Assembly: GCF_001625195.1 (NCBI RefSeq)
Contig: NC_054390.1
Coordinates: 2,132,027 to 2,196,026 of the forward strand
Origin: Drechmeria coniospora
Taxonomy: Eukaryota; Ascomycota; Sordariomycetes; Hypocreales; Ophiocordycipitaceae
DNA length: 64,000 bases
Reading direction: 5' to 3'
Made by a program: the position numbers and the translations under genes. This document shows, piece by piece, positions 1 through 11,898 of the stretch. Positions within the stretch are counted from its first letter, which is position 1. Every line of letters starts with the position of its first letter. Under the pieces are notes generated by a model that was not told the origin of the DNA, searched no databases, and saw only the letters and a program-made list of their open reading frames with translations.

Positions 1-929
1 AAAAGAAAAGGGGAAATACCTCTTGGAATAAAGGGGTAAAATAGGAAGGGTATACAATAGAAGTTCAGTTGCACGGACTATCCAAAATGGATATCAATCG
101 AGGCTGTTAGTAACAGCAGGAAGTGCACCAGTTAGTAACTAGGTAGGGAATATAGATTTAAATAAGTCAAATAGTAGTACTAAGGGACAATTTAGAAAAG
201 AAAGACTGTTGTATTTCTTGTGTTTGCTTACGCGCGTGCTTGTATTGTATATTTATAGCGTATATATCTGTTCCTAACTATCTAAGAGTATAGGAAAGGG
301 AGGACTATTTTATACCTAAGAGGTAGTACCTTAATTAGTGCAATATATACGTATTGGAATTCTGTCTAATTCCATACAATGCATCTCCGAACAATCTGCT
401 TGCATTTAATACAGCTCTAAATACTCTAGTTAAGTCATACTACCAATTGGTTGCAACTAGCAGGGTTGATTAGTATTAGGGTTCGGTTGCAACAGTACAG
501 CAGCAGTACTACAGTAGTCGAGCGGGCCAGTAGTAGTACTACTGGCAAGCAACTGCTAGTTGTAGTTAGGTAGGTCCTTCCGCGCAACAGTAGTACTATT
601 AGCGGGCAACTACTAGTAGTAGTTAGGAGCGCGTTAATTGGCGGCCCGATCAATAATCTTGCTTAGTCGACCAAGTACCACTTTGCACGTAACGTGCAAC
701 AGTAGTAAATTGGCTGAGCAGTAGTACTGCCATTAATTATACTAAGTCGAAGCGAGGAGAATTTACATAGCAAGTGCAATTCGTCAACTCAATATACTAC
801 CTATACGTACAGTACAGTAGTAGTATATAGGCAAGCAGTAGTACTGCTGCCCGGTATTGTAAATAGCAACACATAGGATAGTATCCTATTTAGGTAGTCT
901 TACTAGTATAAATACCAGTAATTTTAACA
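1..929 (-). repeat. Inverted LTR of a copia-related family
   Basis: Read on the minus strand, the segment begins at 929 with TGTTAAAATTACTGGTATTT, nearly identical to the first bases of the copia LTR at 4363. It continues with homology through the TAGGATACTATCCTA palindrome. Its far end (window positions about 1-150) still resembles the end of that LTR: a stretch like GTTACTAACT followed by a TAGTCCGTGC-like stretch. The middle is different and rich in AGTAGTACT. A TATA-like TATAAATATA lies near 245-255. It is therefore an LTR of a related but distinct Ty1/copia family in opposite orientation, and its outer end may lie off the window. Homology to chromovirus A resumes at 930, so it sits inside that element. 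Confidence 0.75.
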
Positions 930-1059
930 ATAAGTTATATTTTTCTTTTTTCCTCCTTTATAATTACTACTTCCTTTAATACTATTATTAAAATTTCTTA
1001 CTTCCTCCTATACTCCTACCTTCCTTACTATACATACTATACTAGGGTTCCTACTACTA

Positions 1060-2190
1060 CTTATTACTAACTATTTATATTAGTTAATTACTTACTTTCT
1101 TATTATTATACTATTATATCTATTACTACTAATACTCCTCCTCCCCCTTTTAATAATAATAATAGCCTTAGTTATAGCTATACCTTAGATAAGTTATTGG
1201 CCGTTTAGTTAATAGGTAGCTTTACTATTTAGGGAAACTCCTTAGATAAGGAGTATAACGTTCCTATTGTTAAGGCTTAAATATACTTACCTTATATTAA
1301 ACGTTTAGTCCGTATTGGTACTGCCTACTGTAAATATAGTAGCGGTAATAGCTATACTACTTATACCTTAGCCTAATATAGGTATAAATAAATTCTATAC
1401 CTACTAATACTATATTTATACCTTTACTATATTGTTTATAAGCTTATTCTTACTACTACTAAAGGTAGCTATATTATTTCAGCTGCTTATACTAAGACGG
1501 CTAAATTACCTAGCTATTATATTTACCTTTCCGCCCTATTTTACTAGCTTAGGAATACTTAGTATAAGCTCTATAATACTACTAGAATAACTCCTATTAA
1601 TATTGTTCCTATTACTCCCCTTACCCCTACCGGTAGTACTACCTATAGTACTACTGCTATAGCGTTACCCTTAACTTCCGGTAACCCTATAGGTACCCTA
1701 GTACTGGCCTTACAGGCCCTAATACTATTATATAGTAGTAGTATATAGTATTAGTAGCTATAGATACTAGTATATAGTTTTACTAATACTATATAAGGCC
1801 TGCGTAACTATTAGGGCGCATAGGACGCTTGGTTTAATAGCTTTAAGCTAGTATAATAATAGTAGTTAGGCCTTATAGCTACAATCTATAAGGAGCTAGT
1901 TACTGCTTATTATATCTATAAGGTAAGTATACTTTATTTACCTTACTCCCCTCGTTAGGAACTATAGTCCCCCTCCTCCCCCTATTGTCCTATTATTAAT
2001 TACTTTAGTCTGTATTACCTTACTACTACCTTACCTTTTACTACCCTTAGTAGAAGTTATATTTATTGCATTTTATTTATAAATAGCCTCCTAGTATTAG
2101 TTTAGCCCCTTTACTTTTTGTCCTTAGTTAAGGATAACTTAAGTAAGCTATTACTTCCCCCTAGCTATTAAGGGCCTAATACTTATATGC
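1060..2190 (+). pseudogene. RIPed copy of the chromovirus antisense accessory ORF
   Basis: Plus-strand sequence here aligns base for base with the antisense ORF of family A at 33301-34395. Examples are the AATAATAATAGCC run near 1155, the GATAAGGAGTATAACGTTCC stretch near 1245, and the TACTGTAAATATAGTAGCGG stretch near 1325, which corresponds to the cysteine cluster. CpG in the GC-rich copy is almost always TpA here. It is destroyed by stops and is not expressible. It matters because it shows the ORF belongs to the element and is not a private insertion in one copy. Confidence 0.7.
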
Positions 2191-4362
2191 TATAGCGCTA
2201 AAACTTTATCTTACTTATAGTACCCTAATTAGGGCTAGGAATTCTTTAGGGCTAACTTAGGTCCTTTATTTTAAGATATTTTAATTTAGAACGGAGGAGT
2301 TATTTATACCCCTTTCGGACTAGTTAAATATAAGCTATACTAATACTATTATTATAAGGAGATTAGTCTATTGTAAGTAAGTATACTACCTTATTTTTAC
2401 TTATAGTCTATTAATACTTTAGTTTTCTATAGATTTTCTAGTAGTTCCTATATAGGTTAATTATACCTAGCCTATTTAACTATAATATTATAGTACTTAC
2501 TTTACCCTTTTATATTCTTTATAGCTAAGATTTCCTTTATAATATACTCTTCCTATAGTATATTATTTTTATTCTTTACTAAGAGCGGCTCTAGCTTAGT
2601 ATTTATTAAGGCTTAATTAGGTAGTAGATCTATTGTAACCCGCTCTATTAGGTCTATATAAAAGGTAGGGTATATACCTTAGGGAACGTTTAGTATAATA
2701 GTTAGGGGGGTTAGTATAGCTATAACTATATACTTAGCTATTACTTAGTCTAGCTTTTTGGATAAGCGTAAAGACTTTATATAGTATAGACTTAGCTATA
2801 CCTTATCCCCTACCTAAAACCGCTTTACTAGGTATTAGTAGGAATTTAATTCTTCCTTTAAGTATTACTATATAAATATAATTACTACTTAGGCTAGCTT
2901 AGTACCTTTATATAGGTACTATATAAATACTACTATTTGCCCCTTACCTATAGTTATACTTAGGGTAGAAGCTTTTACTTATTGTACTATATTAACCTTA
3001 TATCCTAATAGGAGATTATTTAGGCTTATACTAGTAATAGAAGAGTCCCTACTATTTAGTACTAATTAGTATACTACTAAATAGTCCGGTTAGTTAAATT
3101 AGTTAAATACTATAAAGGTATATAGGATTACTTAAACTTTTTAGTTTATTTATTCTATACCCCTATCTAACTATAGGTAGTATACTATAGATAGCTATTG
3201 TTTAATCCTAATAATATAGTATAATATTGCCTAAAACTAACTGACCTAATTTAATTCTTAGTTAAATATAATATATTCTAGGAACCTATAGAAATACTAT
3301 TAGTACTCCTTAAACTATTTAGTATATACTTTTATTATTATAGATATTATAGCTTTTAGCTATATATACTTAAATAGTCTATCTATAAGTACTATTATAT
3401 ATTATAGTACTTATTTATCTTATATAGGTAGCTTTATTATAAAGTCTATAGAGATTTATTTCTAATATTTATTTAGTAGCTCTATTAGCTATAGTAGGCC
3501 CTAATAGTACTACTTACTCTTATAGCTATAGTAATAGTAGTAGTTCTATATAAATTACCCTACTACTACTAATATATAATCTTAGTAGTAATTCCTCTTT
3601 AGTACTGTAAATATAGTATTACGTCCTAGGTACTCTAAGATAAAGGAGTTATAGACTTAGTAAATAATATATATAGTTAGCGGTTCTTATAATAGTAGCT
3701 ATAGGTACCCTTAGAACTATAGTATACTATATATATTAATAGTATAGTTAGCTACTTAATCCTATATATTTACTTTATCCGGGAACTTATAGTTTCTATA
3801 ACGTATAGTATTTAGGTATACTATATATATTTAGTCCTTAATAACTACCTAGTCCTATAGCTCCTGTAAGCTAGGGTTATAAAATAGCTATAATTCTAAT
3901 AGTAAGTTACTAGGTAGTTACTCTATAAGTATACTATTGGTACTTAGTAAACTTCTAAAACTACTAATTAATATAGGTTATAATACTTATATAGTTTAAG
4001 ATTAGTACTTTACGTCCTACTGCCTATATAATAGTATATCCAGCCGTTGCGCTTAAGATCTAGGTTTATACTATAAATAAAAGTTAAAGTATAAGAGCTT
4101 TTTAGCCTACTATACCTAATGCTTTAAGATTTCCTATAGTTAGGTAAAGTATTTTAGGTTCTTATAGTTAGTTAGGACCGTAAATAGTATAGATATACCT
4201 TATAGGTCTACTTACTATACCTTAAGGCAGTATACTATTACTAAGAGCTCCTTATTATAGATTATATAATTATACTTTATAGTTATTAATTTTACTAAAT
4301 AGTATATAACTAGGCGTAGGATACTTTTCTTATCTACCTATAATAGGTATCCTCCTAGAGCT

Positions 4363-5099
4363 TGTTAAAATACTGGTATTTATACTAGTAAGACTACCTA
4401 AATAGGATACTATCCTATTAGTATTAGTACTAGTACTACTAGTACGGATGCTATACTATACTGCGAGTATTAGTAAGTATATTGAGTTAACTAATAGTAT
4501 ACAACATACTACTTCTCTAAACTATAACTCGGAGCGACGTACGGTAGTACTACTACCGACCAACTCACTACTGCAATGTAACCTATATATATAGTAGCCA
4601 GTCGACTACTGGAGCCAATTAATCGGTACGACAATTGCTGCTCTCCTAATCGCTACCAGCGCTTGCCAGCCCACAATACTAACTTAGGCCGGACCACTTA
4701 TTTATTATATAATGGAATTAGCTAAGCTAATAACTGAAACAATCCATCTAACCTTATAACGGAAGCAGTTAACTAACAAGTAACTAGAACAGTTATCTAA
4801 CTGTATAATAGTTTTAGCTATTTAAGCCATAGTACGATAGCGCCTTTAATCTACAATAGAATCTCCGATAAAGCCGTTATTGGGGATTATTCTATAGATA
4901 TAAATAGCTGCTCTTTTCCTGTACTATAGCTAGAAGAAAAAATTGCATTTGTTTGTATAATTTGGTACTACCAATTGTGTACTCTTGCCCAGTTACTAAC
5001 TAGTACTTCCCTTATTGCTATTACTAATAGTATAATTAATTTACTAGTCCGTGCGATATACTTCTACTATCCCCTCCTCTTGCGCATTAATTACAAAGA
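4363..5099 (+). repeat. 5' LTR of the copia element
   Basis: Starts TGTTAAAATACTGG and ends ACAAAGA at 5099. It is 737 bp, the same length as the 3' copy at 10313-11049. It contains dispersed TAGTACTACTA motifs. The internal sequence begins with GGTTATAAGCCCGG, a plausible primer-binding region, although the tRNA cannot be named with confidence. Confidence 0.92.
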
Positions 5100-5165
5100 G
5101 GTTATAAGCCCGGAAGGACTACAATTAATCCCCCAGAATTGATCTATGCGACTTACTAAGTCACC

Positions 5166-5340
5166 TACTAGTACTACTAGTAATTCTTAGTCGAACTCTG
5201 TAACCTACTAAGTCACCTACTAGTACTACTAGTAACGCTTGGTTATCTCTAAGCTACGGTTCTTATTTCTACTAGTACTACTAGTAACGCTTAGTTGTCT
5301 TTAAGCTACGGCTCCTCTTCCTACTAGTACTACTAGTAGG
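5166..5340 (+). repeat. 52-bp tandem repeats in the copia leader
   Basis: The core CTACTAGTACTACTAGTA recurs at about 5166, 5218, 5270 and 5321, a regular 52-bp period. Units 2 to 3 and 3 to 4 are close copies; unit 1 is more diverged. The array lies between the 5' LTR and the gag start codon, where packaging or translation signals of LTR elements usually sit. The core is itself palindromic (CTAGTACTACTAG). Confidence 0.8.
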
Positions 5341-5408
5341 AGACCTAACTGCTAGTATTACTAGCTAGGTAAGTAAAGTAAGACTGGAATCTAGTTACTA
5401 ACTAGAAA

Positions 5409-6500
5409 ATGGATCCTAACAACTAAGGTTAGAATACTAACTTGTTGGAAATTAAAAAATATCTTCGGGAACAACAAATGCAAATCGACAAACTACTATA
5501 GCAACTTAATACTATAGTCCCAAGGATATAAGAACGACTAGATTTAATAGAGTCTACCCTTAGTACTAGTACTACTAGTAACAATAGGGTAGAGGATTCC
5601 TATACTAATTATATATTAAATAAAAAGGCATTTAACTTCCCTGAATATGCAAAACTTAAAGGTACTAAAAACTACAAGCTATAGGAGCAATTCCTAGCAA
5701 TATAACTTTAAGCTCTTAATCTGGAAGGCTTTCTGGACAAGCCCTTAATTGCATTAAGCTTTTTAGGTAGGAATTAGGCCAATTTACTTATACTACTATA
5801 GGATAGTTATTCGAAAGAAATCTTAGCATTAACTGTATATATTAAAAATCCAACCTAAATTTATCTACTACTAAAGAAGTATTACTACAAAGGACATAAA
5901 AATAAACGTTCCAACCTATATAAGGCCTACTATAACCTTATATTTAAGGGGTATAAAGGAATACTTAACGTATTTAAATACTAAATTTAATAGTCGACTT
6001 CCTAGGCTACTGCTAGCCAGTACAATAATTGATCTATTAGACTAAACCAGTTATTATCTTGCAACAGTTAAACCTGTATTTCTACAATAGGTAGCTATTT
6101 AGGAAAATAACCTTATATCTTCTAGAGCCCTAGGACTTAAATCGGATATCTTTAACCTATAATACCTTATAGCTAACTTACTGAAAGAAAATCGAAACTC
6201 CAGTACTACTAAAACGAATACATTTAGTTACTAAATATCTTAAGGACCTAAGAAAAAGAAGAAGGGAAATAAGTTTAATAAATCTAACCAATCGAGTTAA
6301 CCTAATAAATCAATTCAATCCAAGAAACCAAATAAATCCAACCAATTAACTAAGCAACCAGAGGATACTACTAGTTTCCTAGTTAGTAACTATAGCCTAA
6401 CTGTTGGCTGTATGGACTTACCTGATTCCTACTAAGAATTAGATACTAATTCCACATAAGAATTAGAGATATTACCTAACTTAAAAAATATCGGTATACT
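5409..6500 (+). pseudogene. copia gag remnant
   Basis: From ATG 5409 the frame reads MDPNN, then an amphipathic segment with coiled-coil character and a gag-like globular region (for example LNKKAFNFPEYAKLKG near 5617). In-frame TAG/TAA codons fall where Gln is expected, for example in the helical stretch near 5500. A Lys-rich stretch (PKKKKKGN, about 6247) and a Ser/Asn/Lys repeat region (6275-6360) lie near the end. No zinc knuckle is clearly visible. The boundary with pol is approximate. Confidence 0.7.
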
Positions 6501-9500
6501 ATATAGTATTACTAATACTAATGTATACAATTAGGGCCTAATCTACAATACTGGCTCGACCTACCATTTAGTAAACAATCGGTCTAAGTTTTTAAATTTC
6601 CAACCAATTGCAAAATCCCAGTTAAAACCAATTACAACTAAAGGTAGTCCTATCTACCCTAGTGGAATTAGGAATACAGAATTTACAGTATTAATTAATA
6701 CTAACCTACTAACCTATAGTATACTTATACTAAAGGAGGCACTATATGTTCCGAAGCTGGAAGTTAATATTATTAGTGGGATATATTACTACAGATTAGG
6801 GGGAATACTTATTAAGGAATCCCTATATAACTCAAACCGAAAAGTATACAGCCTACTAAACTTCCAAAGGTACGGCTTCTTCCTACAATAAGAAGGTCTA
6901 GATATACCTACCTTAAATAAGTTGGATTCAGCCTACTTCTGCTACTATAGCAGCTACGGAATTATAGTAGAAATTCCTATGCAATAACCTTCCTGGGCTA
7001 ACGAGGCAGAAGACTATACGACACCTAGATCGGTGCCTAGGTCGGCACCTAGATCGGTACCTAGGTCGGTACCTAGATTGGTGCCTAGGTCGGCACCTAG
7101 ATTGGTGCCTAAGTCGGTACCTAGTCCTGTACCAAGACCGGGACCTAGACCAAGACCAGGTCCTAGCCCAACTATTAGTTCGGCTAGTATAAGGGACCTT
7201 ACTAAGGCTACCTTATATAAAGACCCTATAGAGGACCCAGTCCCTATAGAGGCAATAGACCTACTAGTAGCCCTAACTACTAGTACTAAGGAACAGGCTA
7301 TTCCGACTACCAGTACGGAATCTAGCAACTAGTCTTACCAAAGACTATTGCAACAAGCAGGCATTTAGTACATACGACTAGGACATATTAGTTTGCTACT
7401 TTTGAAAAAGACTAGTAAAATTACTAGTAGGCTACCTGACTTTATATCTATTAAGGTTACCGACTTCCAATATATTGCCTTGCCTGTATACGGGCAAAAT
7501 CCATAAGACGCCAGTTAAGGGAACCAATTGAGGACCTAGACTGTATACTTAACTCAATCGAAGGGGATACATTTGGGATTAAACCTATATCCTATAATCG
7601 AAAATCTATTGGATTAATACTAATTGATCGAAAATCCTAATTCCGTTGGGTATATATCCTACCCAATAAGGAAGGACTAATAATTCTTTAGGCTATAAAG
7701 AACTTCTTTTAAAGCCTAAAAATACACTATAGCCGTTACCCAAAAAGGCTATTCTATAATAGAGGACCTAAAATCAATATATTGTTACAGGACTAGTTGG
7801 GTACTAAAGGAATACTAGTCGATACGTCTTGCCCGTATACCCCCGAACAAAACGGACTTACCGAACGGTCTATACGAGTTATCCTAGACCGGCTATAAGT
7901 AACTATAATTTGGGCTAGCCTCCTACTTTTCCTCTAGTCTACTATACTTCCTACTATAGTCAACCTAGTTAACTATACTACAATTACCAATAGGGACCTA
8001 AGCCCCTATTAATTGCTTAAGCAGGAACTATAAGGGCTAAAAATACTACTAAACCTTACAGCCTATAAGGCTATTAGTGCCTACTGCGAAGTCCTAATCC
8101 CTTATCAGAAACGGATTTAAAGTGCTAAATTAGTATAACGCACAGAACCAGCAAGGCTACTAGCAACGCTAGGTTTAAAAATATACCTTGTATATATACC
8201 TTCCAGAAGGGCAGTTACAAAAACTACCTTCCTAAAAATCCTAGAGGGTATTGGCCCTATCTCCTAAGGACTTTAATAACTACTAAGTCCTAGTCCCTAA
8301 GGACTAAAGTTAGAGGGGGAAATTAAGATAGAAGATTATATCTTACAAACTACCTCTAGTCCCCAAACACCTAGGGAGACAAAGGGGGTTAATGGACCTA
8401 CTAGTCCTACTGGGACCAGTAGACCTACTAGACCTACTAGGACCAGTAGGCTGCAAGAAGCCAACGGACTAACTAGTCCTACTAGGACTAGTACAACAGA
8501 GGGAGTCCTAGCCCAGCCAACAGAGGATCTACTAGATACCTCCCTTCCAGATGCACTAGAACTAAAAGACAACCCTAACCTAATGGATCTTAACCTAACG
8601 TATTGGATCCAGGACCTATACTACTAAGCTAAAGCAAAGCAAATACTAGTTAGCAGTAAGCCTACTAGCTGGAAGCAGGTACTTAAGTTAGACAACAAAG
8701 ACCAGTGGATAAGTACTATATTCTTAGAATTCCAGCAACTTATCCAGGCAGGGGTATTCTACTTTATTCCTCTTAAAGAAATACCAACTGGTCGGAGACT
8801 TCTGAAAAGTAGACTTATACTATAAGTTAAAAAGGATTAGTAGAATAACCCCGTTAAATTTAAGGTACAACTAGTAGCTAAGGGATTTATACAAATTGAA
8901 GGCCTTAACTATATAGAGACTTTTGCAACTACTAGTATTCTACCTACATAGAGGATACTATTAGCCCTAGCTGCCTAGAATAACTAGTACGTTAAGTAAA
9001 TTAACTTTATTAGTGCCTTCCTAAACAGTAAGCTACCTAAAGTTAATTATCTTAAAATTCCCGAGGGACTGGAAGTATTTATTAGTCTTAATAAGAATAA
9101 TAACTTAGCTAAGCTACTAGCTAAGCTAGGCTATAACCCAGTAGTTAAATAAGGTATCCTTTTAAAAAGGGCACTCTACGGTCTAAAACAAGGACCTAAA
9201 GAGTAGCAGGAGGTACTAGCCAAACTACTATAACAATACGGATATAGCCCTCTTATATCTAACCCGGCTATCTACTATAATAATACTACTAGTACTTATA
9301 TAATTAGCCATATCGACGATTGCCTACTTATTGGACCAGACCTTATATATATTAACCAGCTAAAACAGTAACTATACAAGGTTTACCTAATTGAAGACCG
9401 CGGGTAGGCTGCTTTCTTCCTAGGCGTATAGATTAGTCGAACAACTAAGGGAATTACTCTTAGTCAAAAAGGGTATATCGAGAAAGCCCTATCCCGATTT

Positions 9501-10283
9501 GGGCTAACGGAGGCCAAGGCAGTAGTAATCCTACTACAGCCAGGGGTACTTAAACAGGCTATTACTATACCCCTTCCTCCCTTATCTGCTACCGACCAAC
9601 TAGTATACCAACAAATAGTAGGGACCCTAATGTACCTTATGCTATTAACCCGACCAGATATAGCCTTTGCAATATAATAGCTATCTCGGTATATGCATTA
9701 GGCTACTAGCCTATAGCTGTTAGCTAGCAAGAACCTTCTTCGATATTTAAAAGGAACTATAGACCTAGCTATTTGCTATTAGTCTAGGTCTAAGTCTCCA
9801 GTACCCAATTTATCTAGATTTTCTGATAGCAATTTTGCAGGTAACTTAGATTCCTCTAAGTTAACCTATAGGTACCTCTTTACCTTAGCAGGCGGACCTA
9901 TCTGCTAGAAATCAAAAAGGGCTAGTACTATTGCTCTTTCTACCGTAGAGGCAGAATCAAATGCCCTATTGGAAGCTATTCGGGAACTTAAATAGCTAGA
10001 TGGTCTATTTACTAAAATAGGTAAAGGTCTCCAAACACCTATTCTACTACTATATAACAATAATGGATCTATCTCTAATGCTAATAACCCTAATCAGTAT
10101 AACCGAACAAAGTATATATTGCTAAAGTTCCAGTATATATAGCAAGAGGCAACTAACGAACTAGCCAAAATCAGCTACCTGAATACTAAGTCTATGCCTA
10201 CCAATGGCCTTACTAAGGCTCTTACTGCTGATCTCTTCCAACGCTACCTTAGCCTACTAGGTCTCCAAGGAATCCCCATTTAG
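6500..10283 (+). pseudogene. copia pol remnant (protease, integrase, RT, RNase H)
   Basis: Recognisable landmarks are an aspartic-protease-like stretch near 6550 (IYNTGSTYHLV); a pre-integrase motif near 7376 (IRLGHISLLLLK); the integrase core with PYTPEQNGLTERS near 7840-7880; the reverse transcriptase with ALYGLKQGP (about 9175) and HIDDCLLIGP in place of the usual YVDD (about 9313); and RNase H with STIALSTVEAESNALLEA (about 9928). The terminal stop is TAG 10281-10283. Multiple TAG/TAA interruptions and at least one frame change between the gag start and the integrase make it a pseudogene. Domain order proves Ty1/copia affiliation. Confidence 0.92.
7019..7170 (+). repeat. 12-bp coding minisatellite in copia pol
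   Basis: About ten copies of a 12-bp unit like CCTAGRTCGGYR run from 7019, then degenerate into CCTAGACCAAGACCAGG. In the pol frame it encodes a PRSx repeat (PRSV, PRSA, PRLV, PKSV) passing into PxPRPGPRP. The array stays open in this frame for 100 codons (7033-7332). It lies between the protease region and the integrase, probably as a flexible linker. The minus-strand ORF across it is only a mirror of the repeat. Confidence 0.85.
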
Positions 10284-10312
10284 CAGTAGTTATACTAGCT
10301 AAATAGAGGGAG

Positions 10313-11049
10313 TATTAAAATACTAGTATTTATACTAGTAAGACTACCTAAATAGGATACTATCCTATTAGTATTAGTACTAGTACTACTAGTACGGATG
10401 CTATACTATACTGTAAGTATTAGTAAGCATATTGAGTTAACTAATAGTATACAATATACTACTTCTCCGAACTATAACTCGGAGCAACGTACGGTAGTAC
10501 TACTACCGACCAACTTACTACTGCAATATGACTTATATATGTAGTAGCCAGTCGACTACTAGAGCCAATTAATCGGTACGATAATTGCTGCTCTCCCAAT
10601 TGCTACTAGCGCTTGCTAGCCTATAATACTAACTTGGGCCGGACCACTTATTTATTATATAATAGAATCAGCTAAGCTAATGACTAAAACAATCCATCTA
10701 ACCTTATAACGGAAGCAGTTAACTAACAAGTAACTAAAATAGTTATCTAACTGTATAATAGTTTTAGCTATTTAAGCTATAGTACGATAGCGCCTTTAAT
10801 CTACAATAGAATCTCCAATAAAGCCGTTATTAGGGATTGTTCTATAGATATAAATAGCCGCTCTTTTCCTATACTATAGCTAGAAGAAAAAATCGCATTC
10901 GTTTGTATAATTTAGTACTACTAATTGTGCACTCTTACCTAGTTACTAACTAGTACTTCCCTTATTGCTGTTACTAACAGTATAATTAATTTACTAGTCC
11001 GTACGATATACTTCTACTATCCCCTCCTCTTGCGCATTAATTACAAAGA
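10313..11049 (+). repeat. 3' LTR of the copia element
   Basis: 737 bp, beginning TATTAAAATACTAG (the terminal TG is mutated to TA by a G-to-A change) and ending ACAAAGA. It is followed by the target duplication GAGCT. It matches the LTR at 4363-5099 along its length with transition differences. Confidence 0.92.
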
Positions 11050-11160
11050 GAGCTATACTAAAATAATCTACCTTTATAAACGTTAGTCTTTCTATATTCT
11101 ATTATACTAAAATTAGGTATAATATAAATAGTTATTTTAGTTCTTTAAGTATATTATTCT

Positions 11161-11898
11161 TGTTAAAATACTAGTATTTATACTAGTAAGACTACCCTAA
11201 TAGGATACTATCCTATTAGTACTAGTAGTAGTACTACTAGTACGGATGCTATACTATACTGCAATTTTTGGTAAGTATATTGAGTTAACTAATAGTATAT
11301 AATATACTACTTCTCCGAACTATAACTTGGAGTAATATACAGTAGTACTACTACTAACTAACTTACTACTGTAATGTAACCTATATAGGTAGTAGCCAGT
11401 CGACCTTTAGAGCTAATTGATCGGAACGATAATTATAGCTCTCCTAATTGCTACTAGTACTTACTAGCCTACAATACTAACTTAGGCCGGACTACCTATT
11501 TATTATGTAATGGAATTAGCTAAGCTAATAACTAAAATAATCTATCTAACCTTATAACAGAAGTAGTTAACTAAAGTATAACTAAAACAGTTATCCAACT
11601 ATATAATAGTTTTAGCTATTAAGCTATAGTACGATAGTGCCTTTAATCTATAATGGAATCTCCAATTAAGCTGTTATTAGAGATTATTCTATAGATATAA
11701 ATAGTTACTCTTTTCTTGTACTATAGCTAGAAGAAAAATAATTGCATTCGTTTGTATAATTTAGTACTACTAATTGTATACTCTTGCCTAGTTACTAACT
11801 AGTACTCCTCTTATTGCTGTTACTAATAGTATAATTAATTTACTAGTCCGTATAATATACTTTTACTAATCCCTCCTCTAATGTATTAATTGCAAAGA
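11161..11898 (+). repeat. Solo LTR of the copia family
   Basis: Starts TGTTAAAATACTAGT and ends TTGCAAAGA. It is one base longer than the LTRs of the full copia element. A 5-bp duplication ATTCT flanks it (11156-11160 and 11899-11903), and chromovirus A sequence is continuous across it. This is the product of LTR-LTR recombination, 106 bp from the right end of the full-length copia insertion. Confidence 0.9.

Larger units (their letters stand above)
4363..11049 (+). mobile_element. Full-length Ty1/copia retrotransposon (degenerate)
   Basis: Complete structure: 737-bp LTRs at 4363-5099 and 10313-11049, a leader with tandem repeats, gag from ATG 5409, pol to the stop at 10283, and a purine-rich tract (AAATAGAGGGAG, 10301-10312) directly before the 3' LTR. 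A 5-bp target duplication GAGCT flanks it (4358-4362 and 11050-11054), and the chromovirus sequence continues exactly across the gap. Domain order is gag, protease region, integrase, reverse transcriptase, RNase H, which is the Ty1/copia order. Frames are broken by many TAG/TAA codons at former Gln positions and by apparent frame changes, so it is non-autonomous today. LTR differences are mainly transitions, so LTR divergence cannot be used for dating. Confidence 0.95.

Noticed and set aside
5166..5340. Regularly spaced repeats considered as a CRISPR array
   Set aside because: Eukaryotic retrotransposon leader; the spacers are themselves repeated copies, so it is a simple tandem array.
7014..7328. 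104-codon minus-strand ORF rich in LGTDLG repeats
   Set aside because: Antisense reading of the 12-bp minisatellite inside copia pol.
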